A DNA stretch of 64,000 nucleotides from Sediminibacterium sp. (GTDB taxonomy: Bacteria; Bacteroidota; Bacteroidia; B-17B0; Aurantibacillaceae). Numbering within the stretch: the first letter of the stretch is position 1; each line of letters begins with the position of its first letter. Shown here one piece after another: positions 10,028 through 17,084 of the stretch. The translations under genes were made by a program, and so were the position numbers. The stretch is from NCBI GenBank assembly GCA_030054095.1, contig JASGCO010000004.1, positions 129,114 to 193,113 on the forward strand, written 5' to 3'. The notes below the pieces were generated by a model. The model was not told where the DNA came from and did no database searches. It saw only the letters and a program-made list of their open reading frames with translations.

Positions 10028-11021
10028 TTCAATTTTAGTACTTGTATTCTCTTTTTTGAATGCTCAGGTACTTTTGCCTGGTTATGAATCGGCCTTTGAA
10101 AAACAACATGCGTTTAACCGGAACGTGATAAAAAAACACGCTATAAAACGCATCACTTTTGACATTATTGATAAAAAAGACTTTGAAGTAGCAGTTGATA
10201 AAAACCTGACGGAAGTTTATGAATTTAACGACAGCGCCCTCTTAAGCCGCTATTATTATACAGATATAGCGAGGGCTCACGAAAAAGAATACTTCACTAA
10301 ACCAGTGTACCATCGCCGGCGATTAATTAAACCCGCTGTTCGTTATACAAAAACTGAGTATTTTTTCGATACCATTAATACAATTTATCTGTATAATGCC
10401 AGTAATCAATTATTGGTGAAACGCTACTCTGACGGAAGTGGGGTTTATCAGGGTTACTATTATTTATATAATGAAAAAGGAGAGATACAGAGCGAGCGGC
10501 GAATGCGGGAAACCAACGCATCCAATGACAAATCTGTTTTTATTCTGGGAAATCAGATTGTATTAAGCATTGATAGTTTCCGGCACCAAACATTAAATCC
10601 GGTGCAAAGCAAGCAGCTTTTCTACAATAACGAACATCGCGTGTATAAAGAACGCGTTATTATCAAAAAAGACAGTGTACATGTAAGCGATATCCAGGAA
10701 AATTATGTGGCAGCCTGGCTGATACAAAAACACCATTTTGAATATACAAACGGTAAATTACGTTTTGCTGAATTTATCGGAAATGCCAATGGCGATATTT
10801 CCCTTAAACGTGAGTATGCTTATGATGATAAAGGTGAACTCCTTACTGAAAAGCAGTTTAAAAATAGTTTACAAACACAAGAGATCAGTTATATTACGGA
10901 TGCATCTTCTGGTTTACTGACTTCCTTTATAATACGTGACTTAATCAACAAATCCATACGGATTGTTAAATTAAAGTACGATTTCAGGCACCTGCCAGAT
11001 GAGTTAAACTCGGTGAAATGA
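9990..11021 (+). CDS. Secreted protein of unknown function
   Basis: 343 residues. The start at 9990 overlaps the preceding gene by 38 bp in another frame; starting there gives a credible signal peptide (hydrophobic [15 protein letters not shown] then Gln). The mature part is rich in Tyr, Lys and Asn with short repeats of the form Y-x-Y-x-x-x-G-x-L, reminiscent of the YD/MORN-like or 'toxin_15-like' beta-hairpin repeats found in many Bacteroidota secreted proteins. No catalytic motif, lipobox or T9SS tail is seen. Translational coupling suggests co-expression with the DUF255 protein, but no shared function can be named. Confidence 0.72.
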   Translation: MPRCNNLKNWLYSSILVLVFSFLNAQVLLPGYESAFEKQHAFNRNVIKKHAIKRITFDIIDKKDFEVAVDKNLTEVYEFNDSALLSRYYYTDIARAHEKEYFTKPVYHRRRLIKPAVRYTKTEYFFDTINTIYLYNASNQLLVKRYSDGSGVYQGYYYLYNEKGEIQSERRMRETNASNDKSVFILGNQIVLSIDSFRHQTLNPVQSKQLFYNNEHRVYKERVIIKKDSVHVSDIQENYVAAWLIQKHHFEYTNGKLRFAEFIGNANGDISLKREYAYDDKGELLTEKQFKNSLQTQEISYITDASSGLLTSFIIRDLINKSIRIVKLKYDFRHLPDELNSVK

Positions 11022-11186
11022 TTTTGTAAACAACCCTATTACCAACAAAAACCTTATTACCCTACCGTACTTTTACCTTAATCACTGATTTTCAGTTATT
11101 TAAAAACAATCGCTTGTTTTTAACATAAAAACGAACTAAAAATAAACATGGAATTACAAAAAAAAGGGAGATATTGATCTAAAAAA

Positions 11187-11227
11187 GCGCGGCTAGTGAA
11201 TACACAACCAAAAATTCCCAGCCGCGC
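11187..11227 (+). terminator. Hairpin, probable terminator of the 8000-11021 unit
   Basis: Arms gcgcggct (11187-11194) and agccgcgc (11220-11227) are perfect complements with a 25-nt loop, followed by gtgtttttctttt. A nine-codon frame, ATG at 11149 ending at the TGA at 11176-11178, sits just before it. The rest of 11022-11415 holds no gene. Confidence 0.45.
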
Positions 11228-11371
11228 GTGTTTTTCTTTTCTGTTTGCGATAACAAATATCGGTATTTATTTGGGATTAAAAATTTAGCATCCCCGTTTT
11301 TTTCACATTTTATTCAGATCAGCACCCATTATTAGACCAACGGGGTTTTTTACGTGACTAAACAACAAAAC

Positions 11372-11389
11372 ACCCGGTAAATACCGGGT
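11372..11389 (-). terminator. Short palindrome after the DUF2071 gene, possible terminator
   Basis: acccggtaaataccgggt is a near-perfect palindrome, followed on the minus strand by a T-rich stretch (gttttgttgttt). It lies 27 bp past the stop of the DUF2071 gene. Confidence 0.45.
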
Positions 11390-11415
11390 ATACACCCCCT
11401 CTTTTATTCCGTATA

Positions 11416-12120
11416 TCACTCAATTATTCTTCTAGCTAATACAGAAATTTCACTTCCTTCAGCTAAAAGCACTGAGTATGGCTTTTCCGTATTCAGAAAA
11501 TCAAACATGGGGCCATAAACCAATCCAAAATCAAAATTCAGCAAGCTTTCCTGAACCGGGTAATGCATCCACACCGGATGAGTAACCTCGTACTCAGAAG
11601 TGCGCCTTTCTGAAAGCCGTGTATATCCGAAGTAATGCTCTGTTATAAATCCCACATCTGAGTTTTGCAGAATCGGCCTCGGATCAGCAATATAACGAAC
11701 CTGAAACCGTTGCCAGCTACCCTTCTTTTGCAAACCGTATGCTATTTGGTCTGATGTGTGACTATGCTGCATGGGCAATGTAACATAATGCTCTCGGTAA
11801 AACAGATTCGCCACCCAGGTAACAGCGGCTTTAGGTACCACCTCCTTAATAAACACGGTTCCTCTGCGCCAGGTGCCATCAGGCATTAAGCGTTTTACGT
11901 AAAAACGGAGGTTTACCTCCTCAAATGTATGATAAAACGGAATTTTAATGCCTTTTAAACGGGTATCCTTAAACAAAAAGCCAACCAGACTAATAATATG
12001 CTTCCCATTCAATGTATCCAAAACAGTATGTGCCGGTAAAAACGGCACTACTAATTGCTCCGGTATCTCGTAATTAAAAAACACCAGTTTTCGCCATTCT
12101 GCGGTTAAAAACACACTCAT
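11416..12120 (-). CDS. DUF2071 (YqjF-like) family protein
   Basis: About 234 residues of the DUF2071/COG2071 family: F-L-T-A-E-W-R-K-L near the start, N-Y-E-I-P-E-Q-L-V-V-P-F-L-P, and Y-F-Y/R-E-H-Y-type motifs around residues 120-130. The function is unknown; members are soluble beta-rich proteins. An upstream in-frame ATG at 12144 lies inside the rplS terminator stem (12135-12164), so the internal ATG at 12120, which begins M-S-V-F-L-T-A-E-W, is chosen. The gene follows rplS on the same strand but is separated from it by that terminator, so read-through or a weak own promoter must supply its transcript. Confidence 0.82.
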   Translation of the reverse strand: MSVFLTAEWRKLVFFNYEIPEQLVVPFLPAHTVLDTLNGKHIISLVGFLFKDTRLKGIKIPFYHTFEEVNLRFYVKRLMPDGTWRRGTVFIKEVVPKAAVTWVANLFYREHYVTLPMQHSHTSDQIAYGLQKKGSWQRFQVRYIADPRPILQNSDVGFITEHYFGYTRLSERRTSEYEVTHPVWMHYPVQESLLNFDFGLVYGPMFDFLNTEKPYSVLLAEGSEISVLARRIIE

Positions 12121-12134
12121 AATTGCAAAAATAA

Positions 12135-12164
12135 AAAAGGTCATAGACTTATCTATGACCTTTT
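12135..12164 (-). terminator. Strong Rho-independent terminator of rplS
   Basis: A perfect 13-bp stem (aaaaggtcataga / tctatgacctttt) with a 4-nt loop, followed on the minus strand by a run of six T. It begins 25 bp after the rplS stop and decides the start of the following gene. Confidence 0.85.
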
Positions 12165-12188
12165 GTTAAACTAGAACAACAGACGCTG

Positions 12189-12557
12189 TTACGCGTTATT
12201 TTTATTATTTTGAATCTTTTCGCGGATACGTGCCGACTTACCGGTACGCTCACGTAAGTAGAATAATTTAGCGCGGCGAACCACACCTACTTTATTTAAT
12301 ACAATACTGTCAATAAACGGTGATGCAACAGGGAAGATACGCTCTACACCTACACCATTACTCATCTTACGAACAGTAAATGTAGCTGTAGCATTTTCAT
12401 TTTTGCGTTGAATTACCACACCGCTGAATTGCTGAATACGTTCTTTATCGCCCTCTTTAATCTTGTAAGATACTGTTACTGTATCTCCTGCTTTAAACTT
12501 AGGGTGCTTGGTTTCAGCAGTTAATTGCTTTTTTACGTAATCTAATAATAAGCTCAT
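12189..12557 (-). CDS. rplS: 50S ribosomal protein L19
   Basis: 122 residues. L19 sits at the 30S-50S interface. The family signature is clear: P-x-F-x-x-G-D-T-V, [25 protein letters not shown], and [14 protein letters not shown] near the C-terminus. It has its own promoter (12631-12660) and terminator (12135-12164), so it is monocistronic here, unlike the rpsP-rimM-trmD-rplS operon of many bacteria. Confidence 0.97.
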   Translation of the reverse strand: MSLLLDYVKKQLTAETKHPKFKAGDTVTVSYKIKEGDKERIQQFSGVVIQRKNENATATFTVRKMSNGVGVERIFPVASPFIDSIVLNKVGVVRRAKLFYLRERTGKSARIREKIQNNKNNA

Positions 12558-12630
12558 TTTTAATAGATTTTAAGTTTAAATTTAAAAGCATTCTTTACCT
12601 CGTGTAAACAGCGGCTTTTAAATGAGGCTG

Positions 12631-12660
12631 CAAATATACAGCTTTTTTTATATTATTCAA
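12631..12660 (-). promoter_or_regulatory. rplS promoter
   Basis: Minus strand TTG (12660-12658), 19 nt, TATATTTG (12638-12631): a perfect Bacteroidota TTG-N19-TAnnTTTG promoter, with the -7 element 73 nt ahead of the rplS ATG. It lies between the stop of the ferredoxin gene and rplS. Confidence 0.75.
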
Positions 12661-12667
12661 GTCTTTT

Positions 12668-13018
12668 TTAAAGGTGTAAGGAGGCTTTTTTAGCCAATAA
12701 TTGCTCCTCGGTCTCCACATGATCGTCATCTTTTATACAACAATCTACCGGGCAAACAGCCGCGCACTGAGGCTCATCATGAAAACCAACACACTCTGTA
12801 CATTTATCCGTTACAATAAAATAAACATCCATGCTTTTAGGCACCTGAGGATCAGAAGCATCCGTTTCCAGTCCGCTATTAGCTCCTTTAAATTGGCCTT
12901 TAAGGCTCGTTCCATCGGCAAAGCGCCATTCAGCCCCGCCTTCATAGATCGCATTATTAGGACATTCCGGTTCACAGGCTCCGCAATTTATACACTCATC
13001 TGTTATCTTAATCGCCAT
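12668..13018 (-). CDS. 4Fe-4S dicluster ferredoxin
   Basis: 116 residues. The first cluster motif is [12 protein letters not shown] at residues 9-20; the second is [19 protein letters not shown], with the extra spacing seen in the Bacteroidota/Chromatium-type (YfhL-like) dicluster ferredoxins. A roughly 35-residue insert lies between the clusters. It transfers electrons at low potential; the partner cannot be named, but in Bacteroidota this gene is often next to the acyl-CoA reductase found divergently at 13062. The TATATTTG element 27 nt upstream is the likely promoter. Confidence 0.93.
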   Translation of the reverse strand: MAIKITDECINCGACEPECPNNAIYEGGAEWRFADGTSLKGQFKGANSGLETDASDPQVPKSMDVYFIVTDKCTECVGFHDEPQCAAVCPVDCCIKDDDHVETEEQLLAKKASLHL

Positions 13019-13025
13019 TTTTACT

Positions 13026-13053
13026 TAGCTTTGTTAAATTTTACGCAAATATA
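13026..13053. promoter_or_regulatory. Overlapping divergent promoters (ferredoxin / acyl-CoA reductase)
   Basis: TATATTTG on the minus strand (13053-13046) faces the ferredoxin gene. TAGCTTTG on the plus strand (13026-13033) faces the reductase. The two elements lie within 28 bp; clear -33 TTG partners are not seen for either, so strength is uncertain. Confidence 0.5.
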
Positions 13054-13061
13054 CGAAGTAT

Positions 13062-14090
13062 ATGGTTTTAAAACAGCGAAAAGCGGCCTTTGTTCAAGTA
13101 GGAATGTTTCTGGAACGGCATTATTCAACAAAATTTAACGCCGGAGAAGAAAATTACCACCTGGCACTTAATGCGCTTATTGACTCTGCTTTTATTCACA
13201 ACGGCTGGTTTACGCGTTCAAATGTTGATTTTGCGCTGCAATCATGGGCTAAACAACTAAACGATTCCGATCTGAGTATTTTCTGTCAAGATGTGCCGGA
13301 TACAACTTCTCCAAAAACGGTTGCGGTCATTTGTGCCGGAAATATTCCAATGGTAGGCTTCCACGATGTGGTGTGCGTGTTATTGAGCGGTCATCATCTC
13401 CTGCTAAAACTATCCGCCGATGACAATGTACTGATCCCGTTCTTTATTAAACTACTTTGCCATTATGAACCGGCATTTGAAAAGCGGCTGTTTTTTACAG
13501 ATAATAAACTCAGTAACTTCGACGCTGTTATTGCCACCGGCAGTAACAACACCTCCAACTACTTTCAGCATTACTTCTCAAAATACCCGAATATTATCCG
13601 TAAAAACCGCAGCAGTGCCGCTGTTATTACCGGCTCAGAAACAGAAGCTGAACTAAAAGCGCTGGGAACAGACATTTTCACGTATTTCGGTCTCGGTTGC
13701 AGAAATGTTTCTAAACTATTTGTGCCTGCGGATTACAATTTTTCTGCTTTTTTTGAAGCCATTTTTCCGTTTAAAGAGGTGATTGATAATAAAAAATACG
13801 CCAATAATTATGAATACAATCGCGCTATTTACCTGATGGGAAGTATTCCCTTACTCGACAATAATTTTTTATTACTGAAAGAAGATGAATCTCTGCATTC
13901 GCCGGTTGCGGTACTACATTATCAATACTACACTTCTAACGACGAATTAAACACTTTAATAGCCAAACAGTCTGAATCGCTGCAATGCCTTACCGGTAAG
14001 AATTATATTCCTTTTGGTAATTCACAGCAACCTGTTATAAGTGATTTTGCGGATGGCGTAAACACATTGGATTTTTTAGTACATTTATAA
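13062..14090 (+). CDS. Acyl-CoA reductase (LuxC-like) family protein
   Basis: 342 residues, related to the NAD(P)H-dependent LuxC acyl reductase within the aldehyde dehydrogenase superfamily. Visible are V-I-C-A-G-N-I-P-M-V-G-F-H-D (nucleotide-binding entry, about residues 88-101), V-I-A-T-G-S-N-N-T-S, and F-T-Y-F-G-L-G-C-R-N-V-S-K-L (about 205-218), whose Cys is the expected acyl-thioester nucleophile. It is somewhat shorter than Vibrio LuxC, as is usual for Bacteroidota homologs. There is no luciferase operon here, so a role in fatty aldehyde/alcohol or lipid metabolism is inferred. The next gene starts 6 bp after its stop. Confidence 0.85.
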   Translation: MVLKQRKAAFVQVGMFLERHYSTKFNAGEENYHLALNALIDSAFIHNGWFTRSNVDFALQSWAKQLNDSDLSIFCQDVPDTTSPKTVAVICAGNIPMVGFHDVVCVLLSGHHLLLKLSADDNVLIPFFIKLLCHYEPAFEKRLFFTDNKLSNFDAVIATGSNNTSNYFQHYFSKYPNIIRKNRSSAAVITGSETEAELKALGTDIFTYFGLGCRNVSKLFVPADYNFSAFFEAIFPFKEVIDNKKYANNYEYNRAIYLMGSIPLLDNNFLLLKEDESLHSPVAVLHYQYYTSNDELNTLIAKQSESLQCLTGKNYIPFGNSQQPVISDFADGVNTLDFLVHL

Positions 14091-14096
14091 AGCTAT

Positions 14097-14936
14097 ATGA
14101 TTTTACGCGGAATTGTTTTACTACTGTCTGTATTTGCTTTATCCGGAATGGCGCAGCTTCCAACGGCAAGCATTACCGTTCCTTCTGCCACATTATGTAC
14201 CGGAAAACCGATTCGTTTTAACAGTGTAACTACGAATACCCCTACTTCTTTCTCCTGGTCGGTAACGCCCGCTTATAACGGTACCCTTACCCCAAATAAC
14301 AGTGGCACCTTTATTGATTATACGTTTTCGAATGCCGGCGCTTATGTTATAAGATTGGTTGTTGCCAATACTACAGGTAGTGCGGTTGCTACACGAACCG
14401 TAGTGGTTACACAAGCGGCACAGGCCTCATTTAACGCCAGTCTGGTCACACAGGGTTACCCAAGCCAATTACAACTCACCAATTTTTCAAGCGGAAGTTT
14501 TAAAAACTATTGGATATTTAGCGACATTACCCCAAAAGACAGCAGCGTAAACACCGTTAAAAGTTATAGCACCAGCGGTAATTACACCGTAAATCTTGTT
14601 GCTTTGGGAACGGGTGGCTGTAACGACACGCTGTCCTACCGTTTCAGAATCGCTGATTCTTCAGGCGTTACGTTACCAAATATTTTTTCGCCTAATGAGG
14701 ATGGTGTAAATGACATCTTTAAACCCATCACCGCAGGACTTACCGCACTTAAACTCAGTATTTTTAACCGTTATGGTAATTTGGTTTTCTTTAGCGACCG
14801 GCTGAATGGTTTTTGGGATGGGCGCACCACTAGTGGCGAGCCCTGTTCACCGGGTGTTTACTTTTATGTAGTAGAAGCCACTGGCTTTGATGGCAAAAGC
14901 TACAACCTGAAAAACACACTTACTTTAATACGTTAA
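14097..14936 (+). CDS. Secreted PKD-domain protein with gliding-motility-type (T9SS type B) C-terminal domain
   Basis: 279 residues. A signal peptide (I-V-L-L-L-S-V-F-A-L-S-G-M-A-Q) is followed by two PKD/Ig-like domains (for example F-S-W-S-V-T-P and Y-T-F-S-N-A-G-A-Y-V-I-R-L-V-V). The C-terminal 85 residues are the gliding-motility-associated/CHU-type module: L-P-N-I-F-S-P-N-E-D-G-V-N-D-I-F-K-P, then I-F-N-R-Y-G-N-L-V-F, W-D-G-R and P-G-V-Y-F-Y-V-V. This module directs export through the T9SS. The protein is short for the class and consists mainly of sorting and spacer domains. It is in the same transcription unit as its neighbours. Confidence 0.9.
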   Translation: MILRGIVLLLSVFALSGMAQLPTASITVPSATLCTGKPIRFNSVTTNTPTSFSWSVTPAYNGTLTPNNSGTFIDYTFSNAGAYVIRLVVANTTGSAVATRTVVVTQAAQASFNASLVTQGYPSQLQLTNFSSGSFKNYWIFSDITPKDSSVNTVKSYSTSGNYTVNLVALGTGGCNDTLSYRFRIADSSGVTLPNIFSPNEDGVNDIFKPITAGLTALKLSIFNRYGNLVFFSDRLNGFWDGRTTSGEPCSPGVYFYVVEATGFDGKSYNLKNTLTLIR

Positions 14937-14939
14937 GTT

Positions 14940-15914
14940 ATTTTAAACCTTGTTAATATAGGCTTTAATTACCCGCAACAAACCCGCTTTAAAGGCCTGC
15001 GTCGTATTTCTTTTCAACTGAAAGAAGGGTCGTTTTTGTCACTTCTTGGTAAAAGCGGAAGTGGTAAAACCACTCTTATTAAGTGCATTTATGGTTTAGA
15101 GGATTTGCAGGAAGGAAGCATTACATTTAACGGACACAAAGTATTAGGGCCGGCGTTTCATTTAATTCCCGGGCATGAATCTATGAGTTTGGTGAGTCAG
15201 GATTTTTATGTACTGGATAATCACACCGTACGCGAAAACATCTGGGATAAACTGATTGGTTACACGGATGAATACAAAGCACGACGCAGCCAGCAATTAC
15301 TGAAATTACTGGATCTGGAAAATCTGAAAGATGTAAAAGCCAAACAACTCTCTTCCGGTCAGAAACAGAGGGTTGCCATTGCCCGTGCGCTGAGTAGCAT
15401 TCCGCCATTATTACTGTTAGATGAGCCTTTTAACAATCTGGATAAACTCATGAAAGATAAACTCTTTCATTTTATCCGTCGCGAAGTACAAACGAAAAAC
15501 GCCGCCGTTATCATGATTACCCATATACCGGAAGAAGCGCTTAAATACAGCGATTATATTGGCATCATGGAAGACGGGCAACTGATTCAGTACGGAAAAA
15601 CAGAAACGGTTTTTTATGCCCCGAAAAATCAGAAAATTGCCGGACTATTAGGCGATTATTTTATCATGCATCAGAGCGATGTTGTACATCCGGATAAACA
15701 TTTAAAGCCCAAAACACTTGTCCGCCCGCACGTATGGCAGATATCGGAAAATGCCCGTAAAAACTACATACCGGTAACCGTTCAATCCGCCTTCTTTAAC
15801 GGAAAGTGTTTTGAAATACTTACCGAAACACAAAATGGGAAAGCCTTACTCTTTTACCATTCCGAAAGTCTGCAAAGTGGGATCCGGCTGAAGTTAACCC
15901 AACGTTTCATTTGA
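14940..15914 (+). CDS. ABC transporter ATP-binding protein with apparent ATT start
   Basis: About 325 residues if read from ATT at 14940, three bases after the preceding stop. The in-frame TTG at 15036 would delete the first beta-strands and begin only eight residues before the Walker A Lys. Read from 14940 the protein opens (I/M)-L-N-L-V-N-I-G-F-N-Y, exactly where an ABC domain should start. Walker A is G-K-S-G-S-G-K-T-T, the signature is L-S-S-G-Q-K-Q-R, and Walker B is L-L-L-L-D-E-P-F-N-N-L-D, with the switch His in I-T-H. A C-terminal extension of about 90 residues resembles the TOBE-like tail of importer ATPases. No permease is adjacent, so substrate and direction are unknown. Confidence 0.82.
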   Translation: MLNLVNIGFNYPQQTRFKGLRRISFQLKEGSFLSLLGKSGSGKTTLIKCIYGLEDLQEGSITFNGHKVLGPAFHLIPGHESMSLVSQDFYVLDNHTVRENIWDKLIGYTDEYKARRSQQLLKLLDLENLKDVKAKQLSSGQKQRVAIARALSSIPPLLLLDEPFNNLDKLMKDKLFHFIRREVQTKNAAVIMITHIPEEALKYSDYIGIMEDGQLIQYGKTETVFYAPKNQKIAGLLGDYFIMHQSDVVHPDKHLKPKTLVRPHVWQISENARKNYIPVTVQSAFFNGKCFEILTETQNGKALLFYHSESLQSGIRLKLTQRFI

Positions 15915-15922
15915 TTTAATAT

Positions 15923-16399
15923 ATGCAATTGCTCGAACAACAAATAGTGGAAACATGGTACATCAACCATCGTTGCAACCTGCTTTTATTAAACGCGCTG
16001 AGTAACGACGCTCTGGAATTAACCACTTCCAAACGTGGGGGAGGAAGTGTGGGCCATCAGTTGGCACACCTGTACAATGTGCGATACTGGCGTTTGGAAG
16101 TGTATAATAAAAAACTGATTGCCAATCTCGCCACTGTTAAATCGGAAGATGAGAAAACCATTGACTTTCTTAAAAATCTGCATGAGGTTTCGGCCGAACG
16201 TATTGCTGTTATGTTAAAAGAAAGCATAGAAAAGGGAGGGGTTTTAAAAGGCTTTAAGCGAGGGCTTATTCCGTTTCTGGGTTATATACTTTCGCACGAA
16301 GCGCATCACCGCGGTAATATTTTACTTACGCTCAAAAATTTCGGTTATAAATTACCGGAATCCATGAAATTTGGGCTTTGGGAGTGGAATAAGATATAA
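15923..16399 (+). CDS. DinB-like four-helix putative metalloenzyme
   Basis: 158 residues of the DinB/YfiT superfamily. The expected metal-binding histidines are present: H-Q-L-A-H-L-Y-N-V-R at about residues 45-54 and S-H-E-A-H-H-R-G-N-I near residues 129-138. Bacillithiol/mycothiol transferases and DNA-damage-induced proteins share this fold; which substrate this one uses cannot be told. It starts 8 bp after the ABC ATPase stop and ends directly against the convergent pentapeptide gene with no gap. Confidence 0.82.
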   Translation: MQLLEQQIVETWYINHRCNLLLLNALSNDALELTTSKRGGGSVGHQLAHLYNVRYWRLEVYNKKLIANLATVKSEDEKTIDFLKNLHEVSAERIAVMLKESIEKGGVLKGFKRGLIPFLGYILSHEAHHRGNILLTLKNFGYKLPESMKFGLWEWNKI

Positions 16400-16969
16400 T
16401 CAATCCTCTACCCTTATATCAAACGCCCCCACTAACCCTTTTAGTCCCGTACTTGAAAACCGGGCTTTTTTAATCCGGTTGGTTACAGGGTTAATAACGT
16501 AATTAAACGCGCTTCGGAAATCCGCTTTATCCAGTTTGGTATTATCAAAAACAGATCCTGCCAAGTCACTGCCACTAAAATCGGCTTCCGAAAAATCACT
16601 ATCCGAAAAATCAGTTTCGTGTAACACGCAATTCCTGAATAAGGTCTTTTTCAGACTTAATTTATAAAACGTAGCGTGTTGCAATAAACACTTCTCAAAA
16701 ATCACTTCCAAAGCAAAAGGATTACATTGCTCAAAACGCCAGCCCAGTAATTTGCAATTCACAAACCTTACGTTACACAATCCTGTTTTAAAAGTCTTTA
16801 CTAAACTCAGGTTGCAATCGTTAAAGGTGCAATCCACAAATTTGTAACTGGAAAAATCGCCATCCGATAAATCCAATCCTGAAAACGTACAATGATCATA
16901 CTCCGCTTTCACAATGTCTGTGCGTTTAGCGTCGCCAGCCTTAAATACCGTATCTGTGATTATCATCAT
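16400..16969 (-). CDS. Pentapeptide-repeat protein
   Basis: 189 residues forming a right-handed quadrilateral beta-helix from A/C-x-[LF]-x-x repeats: F-S-G-L-D-L-S-D-G-D-F-S, F-V-D-C-T-F-N-D-C-N-L, then a second run T-D-F-S-D-S-D-F-S-E-A-D-F-S-G-S-D-L-A near residues 120-140. The break in the middle and the overall length recall Qnr/AlbG/McbG topoisomerase-protecting proteins, but the same layout occurs in many proteins of unknown function, so a quinolone-resistance role should not be assumed. There is no signal peptide. It is convergent with, and directly abuts, the DinB-like gene. Confidence 0.85.
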   Translation of the reverse strand: MMIITDTVFKAGDAKRTDIVKAEYDHCTFSGLDLSDGDFSSYKFVDCTFNDCNLSLVKTFKTGLCNVRFVNCKLLGWRFEQCNPFALEVIFEKCLLQHATFYKLSLKKTLFRNCVLHETDFSDSDFSEADFSGSDLAGSVFDNTKLDKADFRSAFNYVINPVTNRIKKARFSSTGLKGLVGAFDIRVED

Positions 16970-17059
16970 TCAAAATTAGTATTTGCTTTGTATATAGCCT
17001 TCTTCTTATCCCAGATTATGACAGAAAACGTATCCTGATACGGTTTACCGTTTAATTGC

Positions 17060-17067
17060 TATATTTG
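17060..17067 (+). promoter_or_regulatory. -7 element upstream of the T9SS cargo gene
   Basis: TATATTTG, 17 nt before the ATG at 17085, implies a short leader of about 10 nt. No good TTG lies 19-20 nt upstream. A small inverted repeat (cgtatcctgatacg, 17029-17042) sits where an upstream regulator could bind. Confidence 0.5.
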
Positions 17068-17084
17068 ATAGACAACTTCATCCC

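Noticed and set aside
12121-12144. Upstream start of the DUF2071 gene
   Set aside because: It lies within the rplS terminator stem and adds residues not fitting the family.
12701-13138. Plus-strand 145-residue frame
   Set aside because: It lies opposite the ferredoxin gene and has no domain-like sequence.
16400-16969. Quinolone-resistance (Qnr) gene
   Set aside because: Pentapeptide repeats alone do not define Qnr; no specific Qnr sequence features can be confirmed here.
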